Source of the DNA: an uncultured Cellvibrio sp.
GTDB lineage: Bacteria; Pseudomonadota; Gammaproteobacteria; Pseudomonadales; Cellvibrionaceae
DNA: 64,000 nucleotides
Assembly (NCBI GenBank): GCA_946480695.1
Contig: CAMLKG010000001.1
Coordinates: 186,001-250,000, forward strand
Reading direction: 5' to 3'
The notes beneath the pieces are model-generated. The model did not search any database and was not told the DNA's origin. It saw only the letters and a program-made list of their open reading frames with translations. The translations under genes and the position numbers were made by a program. Below are positions 10,272 through 18,818 of this stretch, in pieces; the stretch's first letter is position 1; each line of letters starts with the position of its first letter.

Positions 10272-11024
10272 CCCCTGCATCCCTTCATAAGTTAACTTGA
10301 TTCCAGCCAATAACAGGAAACCATAACTAATCCAATAAAAAACTTTATCGGAAACGCGGTGATGCAGGTAAACACCCAGCGTTACCCCTAACGGCGCCAA
10401 AGGCAGTAAAATTAATGATGTGTAAAAGGACTCACCATTGATTTGCCCCAGCCAGGCATAGGGAATTAATTTAATAAAATTGATAATGGCAAAAAATAAA
10501 ATGGTTGTTCCGGCCAAAACCGATTTGGAAAGATGTTGCGGCAATAAATAAATCGCCACTGGAGGGCCGCCAGCGTGGGCAATATAACTCACATAGCCTG
10601 CCACCGAGCCCCAGAAACTGCCCGCAACTTTATTGGGTTTTCGCTCTTGCAATTGCTCCAGAAAACGCCTGCCCCACACATAATGCGCCACAAAATAAAT
10701 TGATAAAAGGCCGATAACCAAACGAATCCAGTCGGCATTCGTCATTTCAAATGTCAACGCGCCAGCAACTGTGCCAAGCAGTGCGCCAGGCAAAAGTATT
10801 TTTAAATTGAGTTTGTCCCAGGTGCCGCGAAAGCTCCATAAGCTCACGGCGTCCATACTGCATAAAATGGGTAATAAAATCGCGGCCGCGAGGCGGGGGT
10901 CGATCATTAATGCCAACAGCGGAACGGCGAGCGTGCCGAAGCCGCCGCCAAAACCGCCTTTGGACATACCCACCAGGATTACTACGGGAACAGCGAGGTA
11001 ATAAAATACAGGATCGGTGATCAT
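10260..11024 (-). CDS. TauE/SafE-family (sulfite exporter-like) membrane permease
   Basis: The 254-residue protein has about eight hydrophobic segments and the two family repeats: an N-terminal GMSKGGFGGGFGTLAVPLL and a second-half AHAGGPPVAIYLLP. TauE/SafE proteins move organic or inorganic sulfur oxyanions or related small anions across the inner membrane, but the substrate cannot be read from sequence. The start at 11024 has only a weak ribosome-binding site (GAGCTGATG). The gene converges on, and overlaps by 12 bases, the upstream plus-strand gene. Confidence 0.9.
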   Translation of the reverse strand: MITDPVFYYLAVPVVILVGMSKGGFGGGFGTLAVPLLALMIDPRLAAAILLPILCSMDAVSLWSFRGTWDKLNLKILLPGALLGTVAGALTFEMTNADWIRLVIGLLSIYFVAHYVWGRRFLEQLQERKPNKVAGSFWGSVAGYVSYIAHAGGPPVAIYLLPQHLSKSVLAGTTILFFAIINFIKLIPYAWLGQINGESFYTSLILLPLAPLGVTLGVYLHHRVSDKVFYWISYGFLLLAGIKLTYEGMQGLWF

Positions 11025-11111
11025 GTGCTAACATCAGCTCAAAATAACAAGCATGACGGCAGGAAGGGAAATTATCCAGCGCAATCCTTGCGCTAGTAAA
11101 TTTTTTTGAAT

Positions 11112-11633
11112 TTATTCCAGTGTGACAGGGTAATAATCGTATTCACAATAACCGGAATCTGAGTCGCAAATTTCCAAAAATAAATAGACTTGTTGCGGAA
11201 CGCTACTCACTAGCGGATAAATATCCCGCTCAAAACTGGAGCCATCACAGGACATATAGAAATCATTCGTGTATTCACACATCCAGCTTCCGCCCTGATC
11301 GCAACGCCGCCCGGCGCCGCATACTTGCGAATGGATGACCAAACTATTGGTTAAAGTCGGACGGTCATTAATACGCAACGTGACCGTATAGTCTTCCAGG
11401 CTGTTCACTTCCCAAAAAATTTCATAGAGGCCATCATAAAGATAAGGGCTTAACGCCAACGGCGGGTGATTAGACTGGGCGGTATCCGTGTCGTAACTAT
11501 CAATAATATCGAATAGCAGCAATTCCGGGACATAATCCTCATGATGAGGATCCGCTGCAACCGAATCGTCGCCACATCCGGAAATGGCCAGGGAAATACA
11601 TGCAATTATTGCAGCCAGCAACATTTTCTTCAT
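11112..11633 (-). CDS. Lipoprotein of unknown function
   Basis: The 173-residue protein begins with a clear lipoprotein signal (MKKMLLAAIIACISLAISGC). The mature part is acidic and contains several Cys (CGAGRRC, MCEYT, MSCDG, LEICDSDSGYCEYDYY) that could form disulfides, suggesting a small periplasmic beta domain. I choose the ATG at 11633 because GGAG lies eight bases upstream. The frame extends to 11690 without a better start. I do not recognise a family. Confidence 0.7.
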   Translation of the reverse strand: MKKMLLAAIIACISLAISGCGDDSVAADPHHEDYVPELLLFDIIDSYDTDTAQSNHPPLALSPYLYDGLYEIFWEVNSLEDYTVTLRINDRPTLTNSLVIHSQVCGAGRRCDQGGSWMCEYTNDFYMSCDGSSFERDIYPLVSSVPQQVYLFLEICDSDSGYCEYDYYPVTLE

Positions 11634-11716
11634 GGCATCAGCTCCGAAAGGGTACGGTATTGATGCTAGGATTCCACCACTGAATCCCACCTGAATAATT
11701 CTGTTACCCGTTGTAG

Positions 11717-12049
11717 CTACCGGCGGACATGTAGTTGTGATTTCAAATTCACGGAACCATCCTCTTCCAGCACGGCGTGCTGGGTGGATTCCGGATTATT
11801 TACCACCACAACCGGTTGCATCAGCAACGGCCGCCGCACAAACCACAAATGCCAGCCAAAACGTTCGAGGCTGTGCAATGCACGAAGCTGCAATTCGTTG
11901 AGGTAACGTCCCAAATCAATCGGTACGGCTTTTTGGACACCGCGACGGTCATCAACAACATGTTGCAACCGTTCGGCCAAAGGGGAGGTTTCTGAAGAAG
12001 TGTTTGCGGGCTTTGGACTGCCCACTGTCATGTTATGTTGGTTCCGCAT
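11717..12049 (-). CDS. Short conserved-looking protein of unknown function
   Basis: The 110-residue product has no signal peptide. Its central part, LNELQLRALHSLERFGWHL followed by WFVRRPLLMQPVVVV and then HAVLEEDGSVN, has the compact look of a genuine conserved domain, but I cannot name it. AAAGGAG lies eight bases before the ATG, which strongly supports translation. It is divergent from the DUF4440-type gene and 84 bases upstream of the lipoprotein gene on the same strand, so those two may be co-transcribed. Confidence 0.6.
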   Translation of the reverse strand: MRNQHNMTVGSPKPANTSSETSPLAERLQHVVDDRRGVQKAVPIDLGRYLNELQLRALHSLERFGWHLWFVRRPLLMQPVVVVNNPESTQHAVLEEDGSVNLKSQLHVRR

Positions 12050-12312
12050 ATGCCAAGCTCCTTTAATTGTTTTGCGGCCCTGATACTTCCCGGATGCAAC
12101 TAAACGACTCCTGGAAAGAGTAACAACCTGCTACCAGTGTCGGTAGTATTAATTGCTTTTGTCAAAAACAATCTCGAAATAAGCAACGCCTCCCTCAGCA
12201 CCGAATCACATAATTGCTTTGTCACCCGCCGGTATAAATGGCTACAATGACTTCCAAATCAAAAGTGGTATTCGGTCGCCTATATCCATTAAACCCCGGG
12301 AAGCCTTTATTG

Positions 12313-12777
12313 ATGCGCACATCCAGACCATTTAAATACATTATGGCGACCAGCATTTTACTTTGCCTGGTTAGCGCGCCATTAGCCGCCAAAGATGCCG
12401 ATATTGAAAGCCTGGCCCAAAAAGTTTCCGAGCTACGCCAGGCGATGATTGATGCGGATGCCGAGGCGCTAAAGGCCTTATCTTCCCCTGCGCTTAGCTA
12501 TGGCCACTCCAGTGGAACAATTGAAGACCAGGCGGCATTTGTCGGGAAAATTGCGAGTGGCAAATCCGATTTCGTTAGTATGGATCTGAGCGAGCAATCC
12601 ATTACCGTTTCTGGCGATACCGCATTGGTGCGTCACACAGTAAATGCGGATATTAAAGATGGCGGCACACCCAACACTATTAAACTCGGTGTCTTGCTGG
12701 TGTGGCAAAAACAACAGGGAGAATGGAAATTGCTTGCCCGCCAGGCTTTTAAATTGCCTCCGGCGGTAACCCAATAA
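12313..12777 (+). CDS. Secreted NTF2-like (DUF4440) protein
   Basis: The 154-residue protein has a signal peptide (FKYIMATSILLCLVSAPLAA) followed by a single NTF2/SnoaL-type domain of the DUF4440 group (RQAMIDADAEALKALSSPAL, then LSEQSITVSGDTALVRHTV, then WQKQQGEWKLLARQAFKLP). Such domains bind small ligands or act as accessory domains; no activity can be assigned. The start is uncertain. ATG at 12313 places a short basic n-region before the hydrophobic core, with GGGAAG upstream, while ATGs at 12238 and 12343 are alternatives. It sits 13 bases before the GST-like gene, probably in one operon. Confidence 0.72.
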   Translation: MRTSRPFKYIMATSILLCLVSAPLAAKDADIESLAQKVSELRQAMIDADAEALKALSSPALSYGHSSGTIEDQAAFVGKIASGKSDFVSMDLSEQSITVSGDTALVRHTVNADIKDGGTPNTIKLGVLLVWQKQQGEWKLLARQAFKLPPAVTQ

Positions 12778-12790
12778 ACTTGAGGTTTTT

Positions 12791-13351
12791 ATGAAGCTCT
12801 TCGGTAGTTTTACGTCACCCTTCGTGCGCCATGTGCGTATAGTTTTGCTGGAAACAGGATTACCCTGCGATTTTATAGAAACGGACCAGGCCAGCAGCGC
12901 AATTAAGTCACCAACCAAGCGCGTTCCTTTTTTGGAAGATGGTGATATTTTTTTTACGGACTCAAGTTCAATTATCAAATATCTGCGCGAAAAAACCGGA
13001 CAAACTTTTTGCAAGTCCGCGAAGGAACAGGATGAGTTTTGCCTCGCAAACACAGCGCTGGATACCACTGTTAATTTATTTTTTATTAAACGCGACGGGG
13101 TTGATATCCAGGCAATTCCTTATTTACAACGCCAGGCAGCGCGAATTGAATCTACCTTGGCTGAATTAAACCGATTGGATTTGCCGCTAAGCGCGCCTTA
13201 CACCGACGCCCAATTGCGCCTGGCTTGCTACATCGGTTGGTGCAAATTGCGTAACCAAGTCGATTTTTCCCCCTATCCCAACCTGGAAGGTTTCTATCTC
13301 GCCGTGCTTGATTATCCGCATTTCCAGTCTACCCAGCCACCGCAGAACTAG
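12791..13351 (+). CDS. Glutathione S-transferase family protein
   Basis: The 186-residue protein has an N-terminal thioredoxin-fold GST domain (MKLFGSFTSPFVRHVRIVLL, then VPFLEDGDIFFTDSSSIIKYL, which holds the cis-Pro and the glutathione gamma-Glu-binding DSSSI motif). A short alpha-helical C-terminal domain follows. The Ser of TSPF is the likely thiol-activating residue. It is shorter than typical bacterial GSTs (about 200-215 residues), mainly at the C-terminus. TTGAGG lies before the ATG. Substrate unknown. Confidence 0.82.
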   Translation: MKLFGSFTSPFVRHVRIVLLETGLPCDFIETDQASSAIKSPTKRVPFLEDGDIFFTDSSSIIKYLREKTGQTFCKSAKEQDEFCLANTALDTTVNLFFIKRDGVDIQAIPYLQRQAARIESTLAELNRLDLPLSAPYTDAQLRLACYIGWCKLRNQVDFSPYPNLEGFYLAVLDYPHFQSTQPPQN

Positions 13352-13364
13352 ACGCGATAACAAG

Positions 13365-13390
13365 AAAGCGAACCACGGGGTTCGCTTTTC
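13365..13390 (+). terminator. Terminator between convergent genes
   Basis: AAAGCGAAC (13365-13373) pairs with GTTCGCTTT (13380-13388) around CACGGG, followed by TCTTC. It follows the GST-like gene and could also serve the convergent minus-strand gene that ends at 13434. Confidence 0.7.
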
Positions 13391-13433
13391 TTCATCGTAA
13401 TTTATATCGGCGCTCTACTTGATGCGGATGCAT

Positions 13434-14129
13434 TTATTCATGAATTTTTACATCCGCATCACGCGCCACATAAAGGCTTACCACTCCTTCATCCATATCC
13501 GGCGCGGACACCACCATACTTTTATCGATAGCTAACTCGTTGTTATTAATTGCCGCCGAAAAAGTTTCCATCACTTGGTTGGCTTGTTCGATGCTTGTTA
13601 TCGCCACCTTAATCTGGCAACGTCGCGATTTACAAATGACCGATTGCGGCAAAAAGCTATTGGAAACCGAATCCGATTCAAGCAGGGTATTTAACCGCGC
13701 TTCGTAATCCGTTGCCCATTGGCTATCAACCGCCTCAGCGTCAAATTTTCCAGCCAAATCTTTTACGTAACCCGCTGAAGAAACATTTTGCAAATACTGG
13801 CTAAACGCTTCCGAATTTTTGCGCGCACTGTAATAGGCTTCAAAATCCGCCATTTCAATGCGTGGTTGCGCAGGTGCGTGCGCCAGATCTGTATTCACTG
13901 ATTCACGCGCGACTTGCAGTTCCTGTGTTAATTTTCGATTTAACACTTCCAATTGGCGGATATAGTCGGCGTGGACACTGGTTGGTTGCGAGCGGTTATT
14001 CCGCTGCACTTCCATTATCGGCTGGGCTTCCACCGCGGTAACTTCATGGGCATTCTGCGAAAGCAATGAATAGGTGGCCACCGCCCCTAACCCAAAGGAA
14101 ATCACTGAGGTTACGATTATTTTTATCAA
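13434..14129 (-). CDS. Single-pass membrane protein of unknown function, TTG start
   Basis: The 231-residue product has an N-terminal membrane anchor (IIVTSVISFGLGAVATYSLL), a coiled-coil-like stretch (YIRQLEVLNRKLTQELQVAR, about residues 56-75) and a C-terminal periplasmic domain. That domain contains SVICKSRRCQIKVAI, a Cys-x4-Cys pair that probably forms a disulfide. I do not recognise a named family. The start is TTG at 14129 with GGGAG nine bases upstream. The next ATG would remove the membrane segment, so TTG is preferred. Confidence 0.65.
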   Translation of the reverse strand: MIKIIVTSVISFGLGAVATYSLLSQNAHEVTAVEAQPIMEVQRNNRSQPTSVHADYIRQLEVLNRKLTQELQVARESVNTDLAHAPAQPRIEMADFEAYYSARKNSEAFSQYLQNVSSAGYVKDLAGKFDAEAVDSQWATDYEARLNTLLESDSVSNSFLPQSVICKSRRCQIKVAITSIEQANQVMETFSAAINNNELAIDKSMVVSAPDMDEGVVSLYVARDADVKIHE

Positions 14130-14208
14130 TTCCTATTGCTCCCATAAATTACATTCGTTGCGGGCTCTTCAACCACAATAATGAACCGGATGGGAAATTG
14201 GCATTAAC

Positions 14209-15393
14209 CTAACCCATCCCATAAACAATTTTTGGTTTACGTAACTGCCGGATGGTAAACCATAACATCAGTACACCCAATGCCACTGAAACCAGCCATA
14301 CCTGGGCAAATTGCCATAGCCAGGTTTGCCCGCCTAATAATAAATCCTTGATCAGCACCTGGTGCCCCAGAATAGGCACCCAGCGAAACCAGTCGGCATA
14401 GGCACTGGGATTAAATAAGGTATAAAACAGCGGCACCATGGGAATAAATACCATTAAACCCATATAGGTTTGCGCATCTTTAAAGCTTCGCGCAAAAATT
14501 GAAATGAAAAATTGCAGCCCCGTTGCGATAAAAGCAACCGAGGCCAATACCACGAATACACCGAATAAATCGGCCAGCGTCACATTCACGCGCAGGCCCA
14601 ATTCATTAAACGGCAGGTTGCCGAAAGCCAATCCCAACAGCAACATTTCCACCGTTAGGACGATCAAGGTTAATGAAAAACTATTCAGCCATTTCCCAAG
14701 GATTAATGCGGAGGATTTAGTCGGGGTAATTAATAGCGATTCCAACGAGCGTCGTTCGCGCTCACCCGCCACCATATCGGCAGTAAAGCCTACGCTGCTC
14801 ATGAACGCCGTGAGGATTAACAGCAAGGGCAAACTCATCATCACAAAAAAGCCCATCTTCTCATCACTGGCGATGTTCAAATCGCGGATATAAACCGGAT
14901 TAACCACCGCCGGGGAAATACCGCGCGACAATAACCGCAAACTTCCCATACGTGAGTTCCAGCTCCATATTTGCTGCCTTACAAAATTTAAGCTGCCGTG
15001 GATCTTGTTGTTGGTAATATCAAATACCAAAGCCAATTCAATGCTCTCGCCCGTAGCGAATTTTTCTGCGGCATCCTTGGGGATTATCAACGCGTAGTCC
15101 AGTGTTGATTCCTCCACTTGTCGATAAGCTTCGTCGCCGACCGGCGCCACTTTTAACCCGCGTTCTTCCAGCCAATCAATTAATGCGGGAAGTTGCCCTG
15201 CGCCCACCACCGGCAACTTAATAGGTTCCGCATTGGTCGCGCGCGACTGCTGGCTCATATGGATTGCGAATAACACTGAAGCAACAAACACCGCCACAAA
15301 ATAAATCGGCATTAGCAACGTCATGCGCAAGCTTTTCTTATCACGCCAGGCGTCACGCCATTCTTTTTTAAACACTGTGAATAATTTATTCAT
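14209..15393 (-). CDS. ABC-2 type exporter permease (NatB-like)
   Basis: The 394-residue permease has one N-terminal membrane helix (residues 25-45), a large extracytoplasmic loop (about 46-175) and five or six helices in the C-terminal half. This is the layout of NatB/ABC-2 permeases. The motif FTADMVAGERERRSLESLLI near residue 205-224 is the conserved cytoplasmic coupling segment of this family. GGAGG stands six bases before the ATG. The start overlaps the end of the ATPase gene by eight bases, showing translational coupling. The known NatAB pair exports sodium, but many relatives export peptides or drugs, so the substrate is open. Confidence 0.9.
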   Translation of the reverse strand: MNKLFTVFKKEWRDAWRDKKSLRMTLLMPIYFVAVFVASVLFAIHMSQQSRATNAEPIKLPVVGAGQLPALIDWLEERGLKVAPVGDEAYRQVEESTLDYALIIPKDAAEKFATGESIELALVFDITNNKIHGSLNFVRQQIWSWNSRMGSLRLLSRGISPAVVNPVYIRDLNIASDEKMGFFVMMSLPLLLILTAFMSSVGFTADMVAGERERRSLESLLITPTKSSALILGKWLNSFSLTLIVLTVEMLLLGLAFGNLPFNELGLRVNVTLADLFGVFVVLASVAFIATGLQFFISIFARSFKDAQTYMGLMVFIPMVPLFYTLFNPSAYADWFRWVPILGHQVLIKDLLLGGQTWLWQFAQVWLVSVALGVLMLWFTIRQLRKPKIVYGMG

Positions 15394-16177
15394 TATTTAC
15401 CTCCTTGTTCTGCTCAACCAGGTTCACAAAGGCATCTTCCAGATTATCGGCTTGACCGGCTTCTTTAATGGTATCCAAATCGCCATCCACCAAAATATTG
15501 CCGCGGTCAATAACAATAATGCGATCGCACAGACCGCTCACTTCATGCATTAAATGGCTGGAGAAAATCACGCATCGCCCTTGTGCTTTTAATTCTTGCA
15601 GTAAACGACGAACTGCCCGCGTTGTAATTACATCCAGGCCATTAGTGGGTTCGTCGAGCAATATATGCCGGGGTTGATGCACAATAGCGCGCGCCAAGGC
15701 GGTTTTCATTCGCTCCCCCAGGGAAAAACCTTCCGCGCGGCGGTCCGCAATGTTAGCCATACCCAACCAATCCATTAATTGATTGGTTGAGTGTTCAAGT
15801 GCTGCCCCGCCCATGCCCTGCAACTCAGCGAAATAGCGAATATTTTCCCGCGCGGTCAAACGTTTATATAAGCCAGCGTCATCCGGCAATACACCCAGTT
15901 GTTGCCGTGCAAGATCAGGATTCTTGCTCACCGCAAAATTGTCCACCCACACATCGCCGCTGGAAGGTTGCAGCAACCCGTATATCAAACGCATCAATGT
16001 GGATTTTCCCGCGCCATTCAAACCCAGGAGCCCGGTAATTTCGCCGTCATTCAATGTAAAGCTCACATTGTTTAAGGCCACTATATCTTTCGCTGCAATT
16101 TTTTTAGTTGCAAAAGGAAAAGCCGCGCTGGCTACTTTCGCCGGAAATATTTTCCCAAGTTGTTCTACGCGAATCAC
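15386..16177 (-). CDS. ABC exporter ATP-binding protein (NatA-like), GTG start
   Basis: The 263-residue ATPase has Walker A GLNGAGKST, Q-loop LGVLPDDAGLYKRLTARENI, signature FSLGERMKTALARAIV, Walker B HILLDEPTNGLD and switch His in FSSHLMHEVSGLCD. The signature is SLGER rather than LSGGQ, a variant common in Na-exporter/CcmA-like ATPases. The start codon is GTG at 16177, with AGGAG seven bases upstream. It overlaps the upstream hydrolase gene by four bases and the downstream permease by eight, so the three genes form one tightly coupled operon. Confidence 0.92.
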   Translation of the reverse strand: MIRVEQLGKIFPAKVASAAFPFATKKIAAKDIVALNNVSFTLNDGEITGLLGLNGAGKSTLMRLIYGLLQPSSGDVWVDNFAVSKNPDLARQQLGVLPDDAGLYKRLTARENIRYFAELQGMGGAALEHSTNQLMDWLGMANIADRRAEGFSLGERMKTALARAIVHQPRHILLDEPTNGLDVITTRAVRRLLQELKAQGRCVIFSSHLMHEVSGLCDRIIVIDRGNILVDGDLDTIKEAGQADNLEDAFVNLVEQNKEVNNE

Positions 16178-17730
16178 TGTGTAGCTCCTTCACTGGAAAT
16201 GGAACTGCTGGTTGCCGATGAGGACGCCTTTTTTTGATTGGCGCCCAATATCAGGGGTAAGGGTTTGATGTTGGCAACACATTCCGTTTTGACATCATGC
16301 ATGGACGCTCGCTCAATAAATTGCGCGATAATTTGCGGCACACAGCCTTCAGTGGAAATACCGTGATTACCGCCCGCTGCTGTCAGGCGGGTCGCATTGG
16401 GTAAATTACCGGCGACCAGATCAGCCCATATTTCCGGTGTAACCGGATCATGTTTACCGGAAAGCAACAGTGCAGGGACGTCGGTGTGAATCGGCGCCCA
16501 ATAGTCATCTGGCAAATAGGCTTTCGGCCAAAATGCGCACACCGCATCCCGTTCCTTAATGGCATTGAGCCCAAAAAAGGGCGGTGTAGTTTCTACATCG
16601 GTAGTGGAAATAAAATGCCAGTCCTCGTTACAAATCACACTGAAATGCATAGCGTCGGCAATATTCATTTTCTGTGACTGTTCGAGGGAAAGCGCAAAAA
16701 GCGTCGCCAGCAACCGGTAATTCCCCTGCTCGGCATGGCTGATTGCCTGGGGCAAGAGTACGGTTAAATCACGCGAATAAAGCGCACTGAAAACCAGCAT
16801 GGAAAACGTTTTGGCGGTCAGGGTTAATTGATCCGGCAATTGCGTTAATGGATGTTCGTAATTAATCACAAGCGGCGTACCGCTTTGGTCTGCCAATTGT
16901 AATCGGGCATATACGCTCTCCGCTTTTTGCACGATATCGCCAAACAATTGTGCGCAAGCTGGCTGTTCACGGCATTCGTTATTGACGGCTTCCAACGCCG
17001 CTAATGAATCCCTCGCTGTGAATTTTGACAAGGCGATTTCTTTTGGCGCTACGCCGTCCAGGACAATGCTTCGGGTATGTTGCGGATAACGGTGGGCATA
17101 CTCAAGCGCAACGCGCGTACCGTAGGAAACACCCCACAGGTTTACCTCTGCGTAACCCAATGCCTGCCTCACGGCGTCCAGATCCTGCACGGCGTGTAAC
17201 GTGGTGTAAAAAGGCAGGGATTCTTTTTTTTCCGTCGCGCATTGCTGCATCAGCGCGACATATTTTTCCATCTGCACCAGTTCCGGTAGTTGCAATTCCG
17301 CCGAACTTAACTGCTCGCATCGCAAGGGATTGGATTTTCCCGTGCCGCGCTGGTCAACAAAAACCAGGTCGCGATTTTTACGCACATCCGCAAAAAATCC
17401 GTGGATAAAACTGGCCAATTCAATTGAGGAACCACCCGGTCCCCCCTGGATTAAAAATAGTGGATCTTGCCGGGCGGCGGGACTGATCGCAGGCAACCGC
17501 AAAATTTCTACAGTGATGTCTTTGCTGGCGGGATCGGAGCGATTCTCTTTCACGGTTATGCGGCCGCATTCAGCGCTATATGCCAGTGGCGGTTTTCCCG
17601 TTTCAAGAAAACCGGGGCAAGGCTGCAAAATGGAAGTATTATTGGCCGTGGCAGTTCGCGGCTCATTGCAGCCGGACACGCCAATTGCGATTGAAAAAAA
17701 CAACAAGTATCTAAAATTACTTAGCGCCAT
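16174..17730 (-). CDS. Lipoprotein alpha/beta-hydrolase (tripeptidyl aminopeptidase-like, S33 type)
   Basis: The 518-residue protein has a lipoprotein signal (LLFFSIAIGVSGC) and a large alpha/beta-hydrolase domain. The oxyanion motif is LIQGGPGGSS, the nucleophile elbow is WGVSYGTRVALEYAHRYP (Ser near 202), the acid is in LLSGKHDPVTPE (near 426) and the His is in AAGGNHGIS (near 455). The TAP-like C-terminal part suggests removal of N-terminal oligopeptides or hydrolysis of peptides or esters in the periplasm. AAGGAA precedes the ATG. It heads the operon with the ABC-2 exporter, and that link suggests the exporter and the hydrolase handle the same peptide-like compound (inference). Confidence 0.88.
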   Translation of the reverse strand: MALSNFRYLLFFSIAIGVSGCNEPRTATANNTSILQPCPGFLETGKPPLAYSAECGRITVKENRSDPASKDITVEILRLPAISPAARQDPLFLIQGGPGGSSIELASFIHGFFADVRKNRDLVFVDQRGTGKSNPLRCEQLSSAELQLPELVQMEKYVALMQQCATEKKESLPFYTTLHAVQDLDAVRQALGYAEVNLWGVSYGTRVALEYAHRYPQHTRSIVLDGVAPKEIALSKFTARDSLAALEAVNNECREQPACAQLFGDIVQKAESVYARLQLADQSGTPLVINYEHPLTQLPDQLTLTAKTFSMLVFSALYSRDLTVLLPQAISHAEQGNYRLLATLFALSLEQSQKMNIADAMHFSVICNEDWHFISTTDVETTPPFFGLNAIKERDAVCAFWPKAYLPDDYWAPIHTDVPALLLSGKHDPVTPEIWADLVAGNLPNATRLTAAGGNHGISTEGCVPQIIAQFIERASMHDVKTECVANIKPLPLILGANQKKASSSATSSSISSEGATQ

Positions 17731-18136
17731 TGCGTATTTCCTTGATCAGTTTTCCAAACTGCGTTGATGTTCTTTGAGCAACTTGCGCAATTTTATATGC
17801 GCCAGGACGCAAATATCCCAACCGAATACTAACCCCATCGCTAGCCGGCCAGGAAGATACCCGTTGTGTGTATCAGATGAACGCGAGACCTATACAGCCC
17901 CCATCGAAATCACAGGAATCATTGCACCAATACATAGGACAAGTGCCGGTAAAAAATGCAGGGGCGGAACATCCCGACATTTGCCCGATGGTCGAGCACC
18001 CGGGTTGATAGGGTGCCAATCCGTTTAGGGTATGAAAGGCTATTTCCTGATCAGGATAAGGCCTGCATTGTTGAACTGCACCCCAAGGTGGCAATCCATC
18101 CACCTCGGATAAGGTGCAGTTCGAAAGGATTTTGAA
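17731..18136 (-). other. 406-base gap without a convincing gene
   Basis: Short open frames exist on both strands here (for example a Cys-rich frame on the minus strand at about 17873-18103), but none has a ribosome-binding site or recognisable composition. The right end carries a nested inverted repeat (listed separately). Just left of it, at about 18045-18063, lies an imperfect palindrome centred on CCTGATCAGG. The region near 17731 should contain the promoter of the minus-strand hydrolase operon, but I cannot place its boxes with confidence. Confidence 0.5.
18073..18122 (-). repeat. Nested inverted repeat 3' of slyD
   Basis: Outer arms GAACTGCACC (18073-18082) and GGTGCAGTTC (18113-18122) are perfect. 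Inside them AGGTGG (18086-18091) pairs with CCACCT (18100-18105) around an eight-base loop. The transcript of slyD would fold this into a long hairpin 15 bases after its stop codon. No T-run follows, so it is either a Rho-dependent end with a protective hairpin or a small repeat element of the REP type. Confidence 0.6.
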
Positions 18137-18634
18137 TTATTCGTGGTGATGACCACCAACACCGTGGGCGTGGCCATGGGCAATTTCATCGTCGGTCGCG
18201 TCGCGCACTTCCATTACTTCAATGTCGAAATCCAGGTTTTTACCAGAAAGCGGGTGGTTGCTGTCGATGTCCACATTGAACTTACCCACCTTAACCACAA
18301 TCGCTTCCCAGGCGCCTTGCTGGGTGTTCACCGCAACCTTCATTCCCGGTTTTAACTTGTTTTTGATTTTTTCGTGATCAATCAGGTGTTTGATCGGGAT
18401 ACGCTGGATCGCGCCCTCCTTGCGGTCACCATAACCCTGTTCAGGGGTAATACTCACAGTCACTTTATCGCCTTTTGCTTTACCTTCCAGCGCAGCTTCC
18501 AACGCAGCCAGTAAATTGTTATGGCCGTGGAGGTAAAGCGTAGGACTCGCCTCGTAGGATGATTCCAATAATTCACCGCCGGTTTCGCTGAGGCGGTAGT
18601 GAAAGCTGACAACTTTGTCGGCAGTGATTTGCAT
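18137..18634 (-). CDS. slyD: FKBP-type peptidyl-prolyl isomerase, SlyD family
   Basis: The 165-residue protein matches SlyD. It has an FKBP half (MQITADKVVSFHYRLSETGG), the inserted chaperone flap (about residues 70-125, EQGYGDRKEGAIQRIPIKHL), the second FKBP part (DSNHPLSGKNLDFDIEVMEV) and a His-rich metal-binding tail (AHGHAHGVGGHHHE). The tail is much shorter than in E. coli and lacks Cys, so nickel capacity is probably lower. SlyD is a cytoplasmic folding helper that also supplies nickel to hydrogenase or urease. GGAG five bases before the ATG at 18634 supports this start; longer in-frame starts exist upstream but add unrelated residues. Confidence 0.93.
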   Translation of the reverse strand: MQITADKVVSFHYRLSETGGELLESSYEASPTLYLHGHNNLLAALEAALEGKAKGDKVTVSITPEQGYGDRKEGAIQRIPIKHLIDHEKIKNKLKPGMKVAVNTQQGAWEAIVVKVGKFNVDIDSNHPLSGKNLDFDIEVMEVRDATDDEIAHGHAHGVGGHHHE

Positions 18635-18818
18635 GATGGCTCCAGAATAGGTTTCGTTTTTTTTGAGGGCGCGGATTGTCGCTGATTTGCGGAGCGGGTG
18701 CAAAGCGGTAGTTCCAAATGCAAACCCGCGGAGTGAATTGCATTGCTCCACCACTGCCCCGGCATTGGCGTAAGAAAATATCACCGCGTATCATGGGCCG
18801 CCGCGACGAGGACTAGCT

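Noticed and set aside
12478..13068. Long minus-strand open frame of 196 codons across the DUF4440 and GST genes
   Set aside because: It lies opposite two well-supported genes, spans their boundary, has no ribosome-binding site and shows no recognisable domain.
17873..18103. Cys-rich minus-strand frame of 76 codons in the gap before slyD
   Set aside because: It begins with GTG inside the nested inverted repeat, has no ribosome-binding site or signal peptide, and its composition looks accidental.
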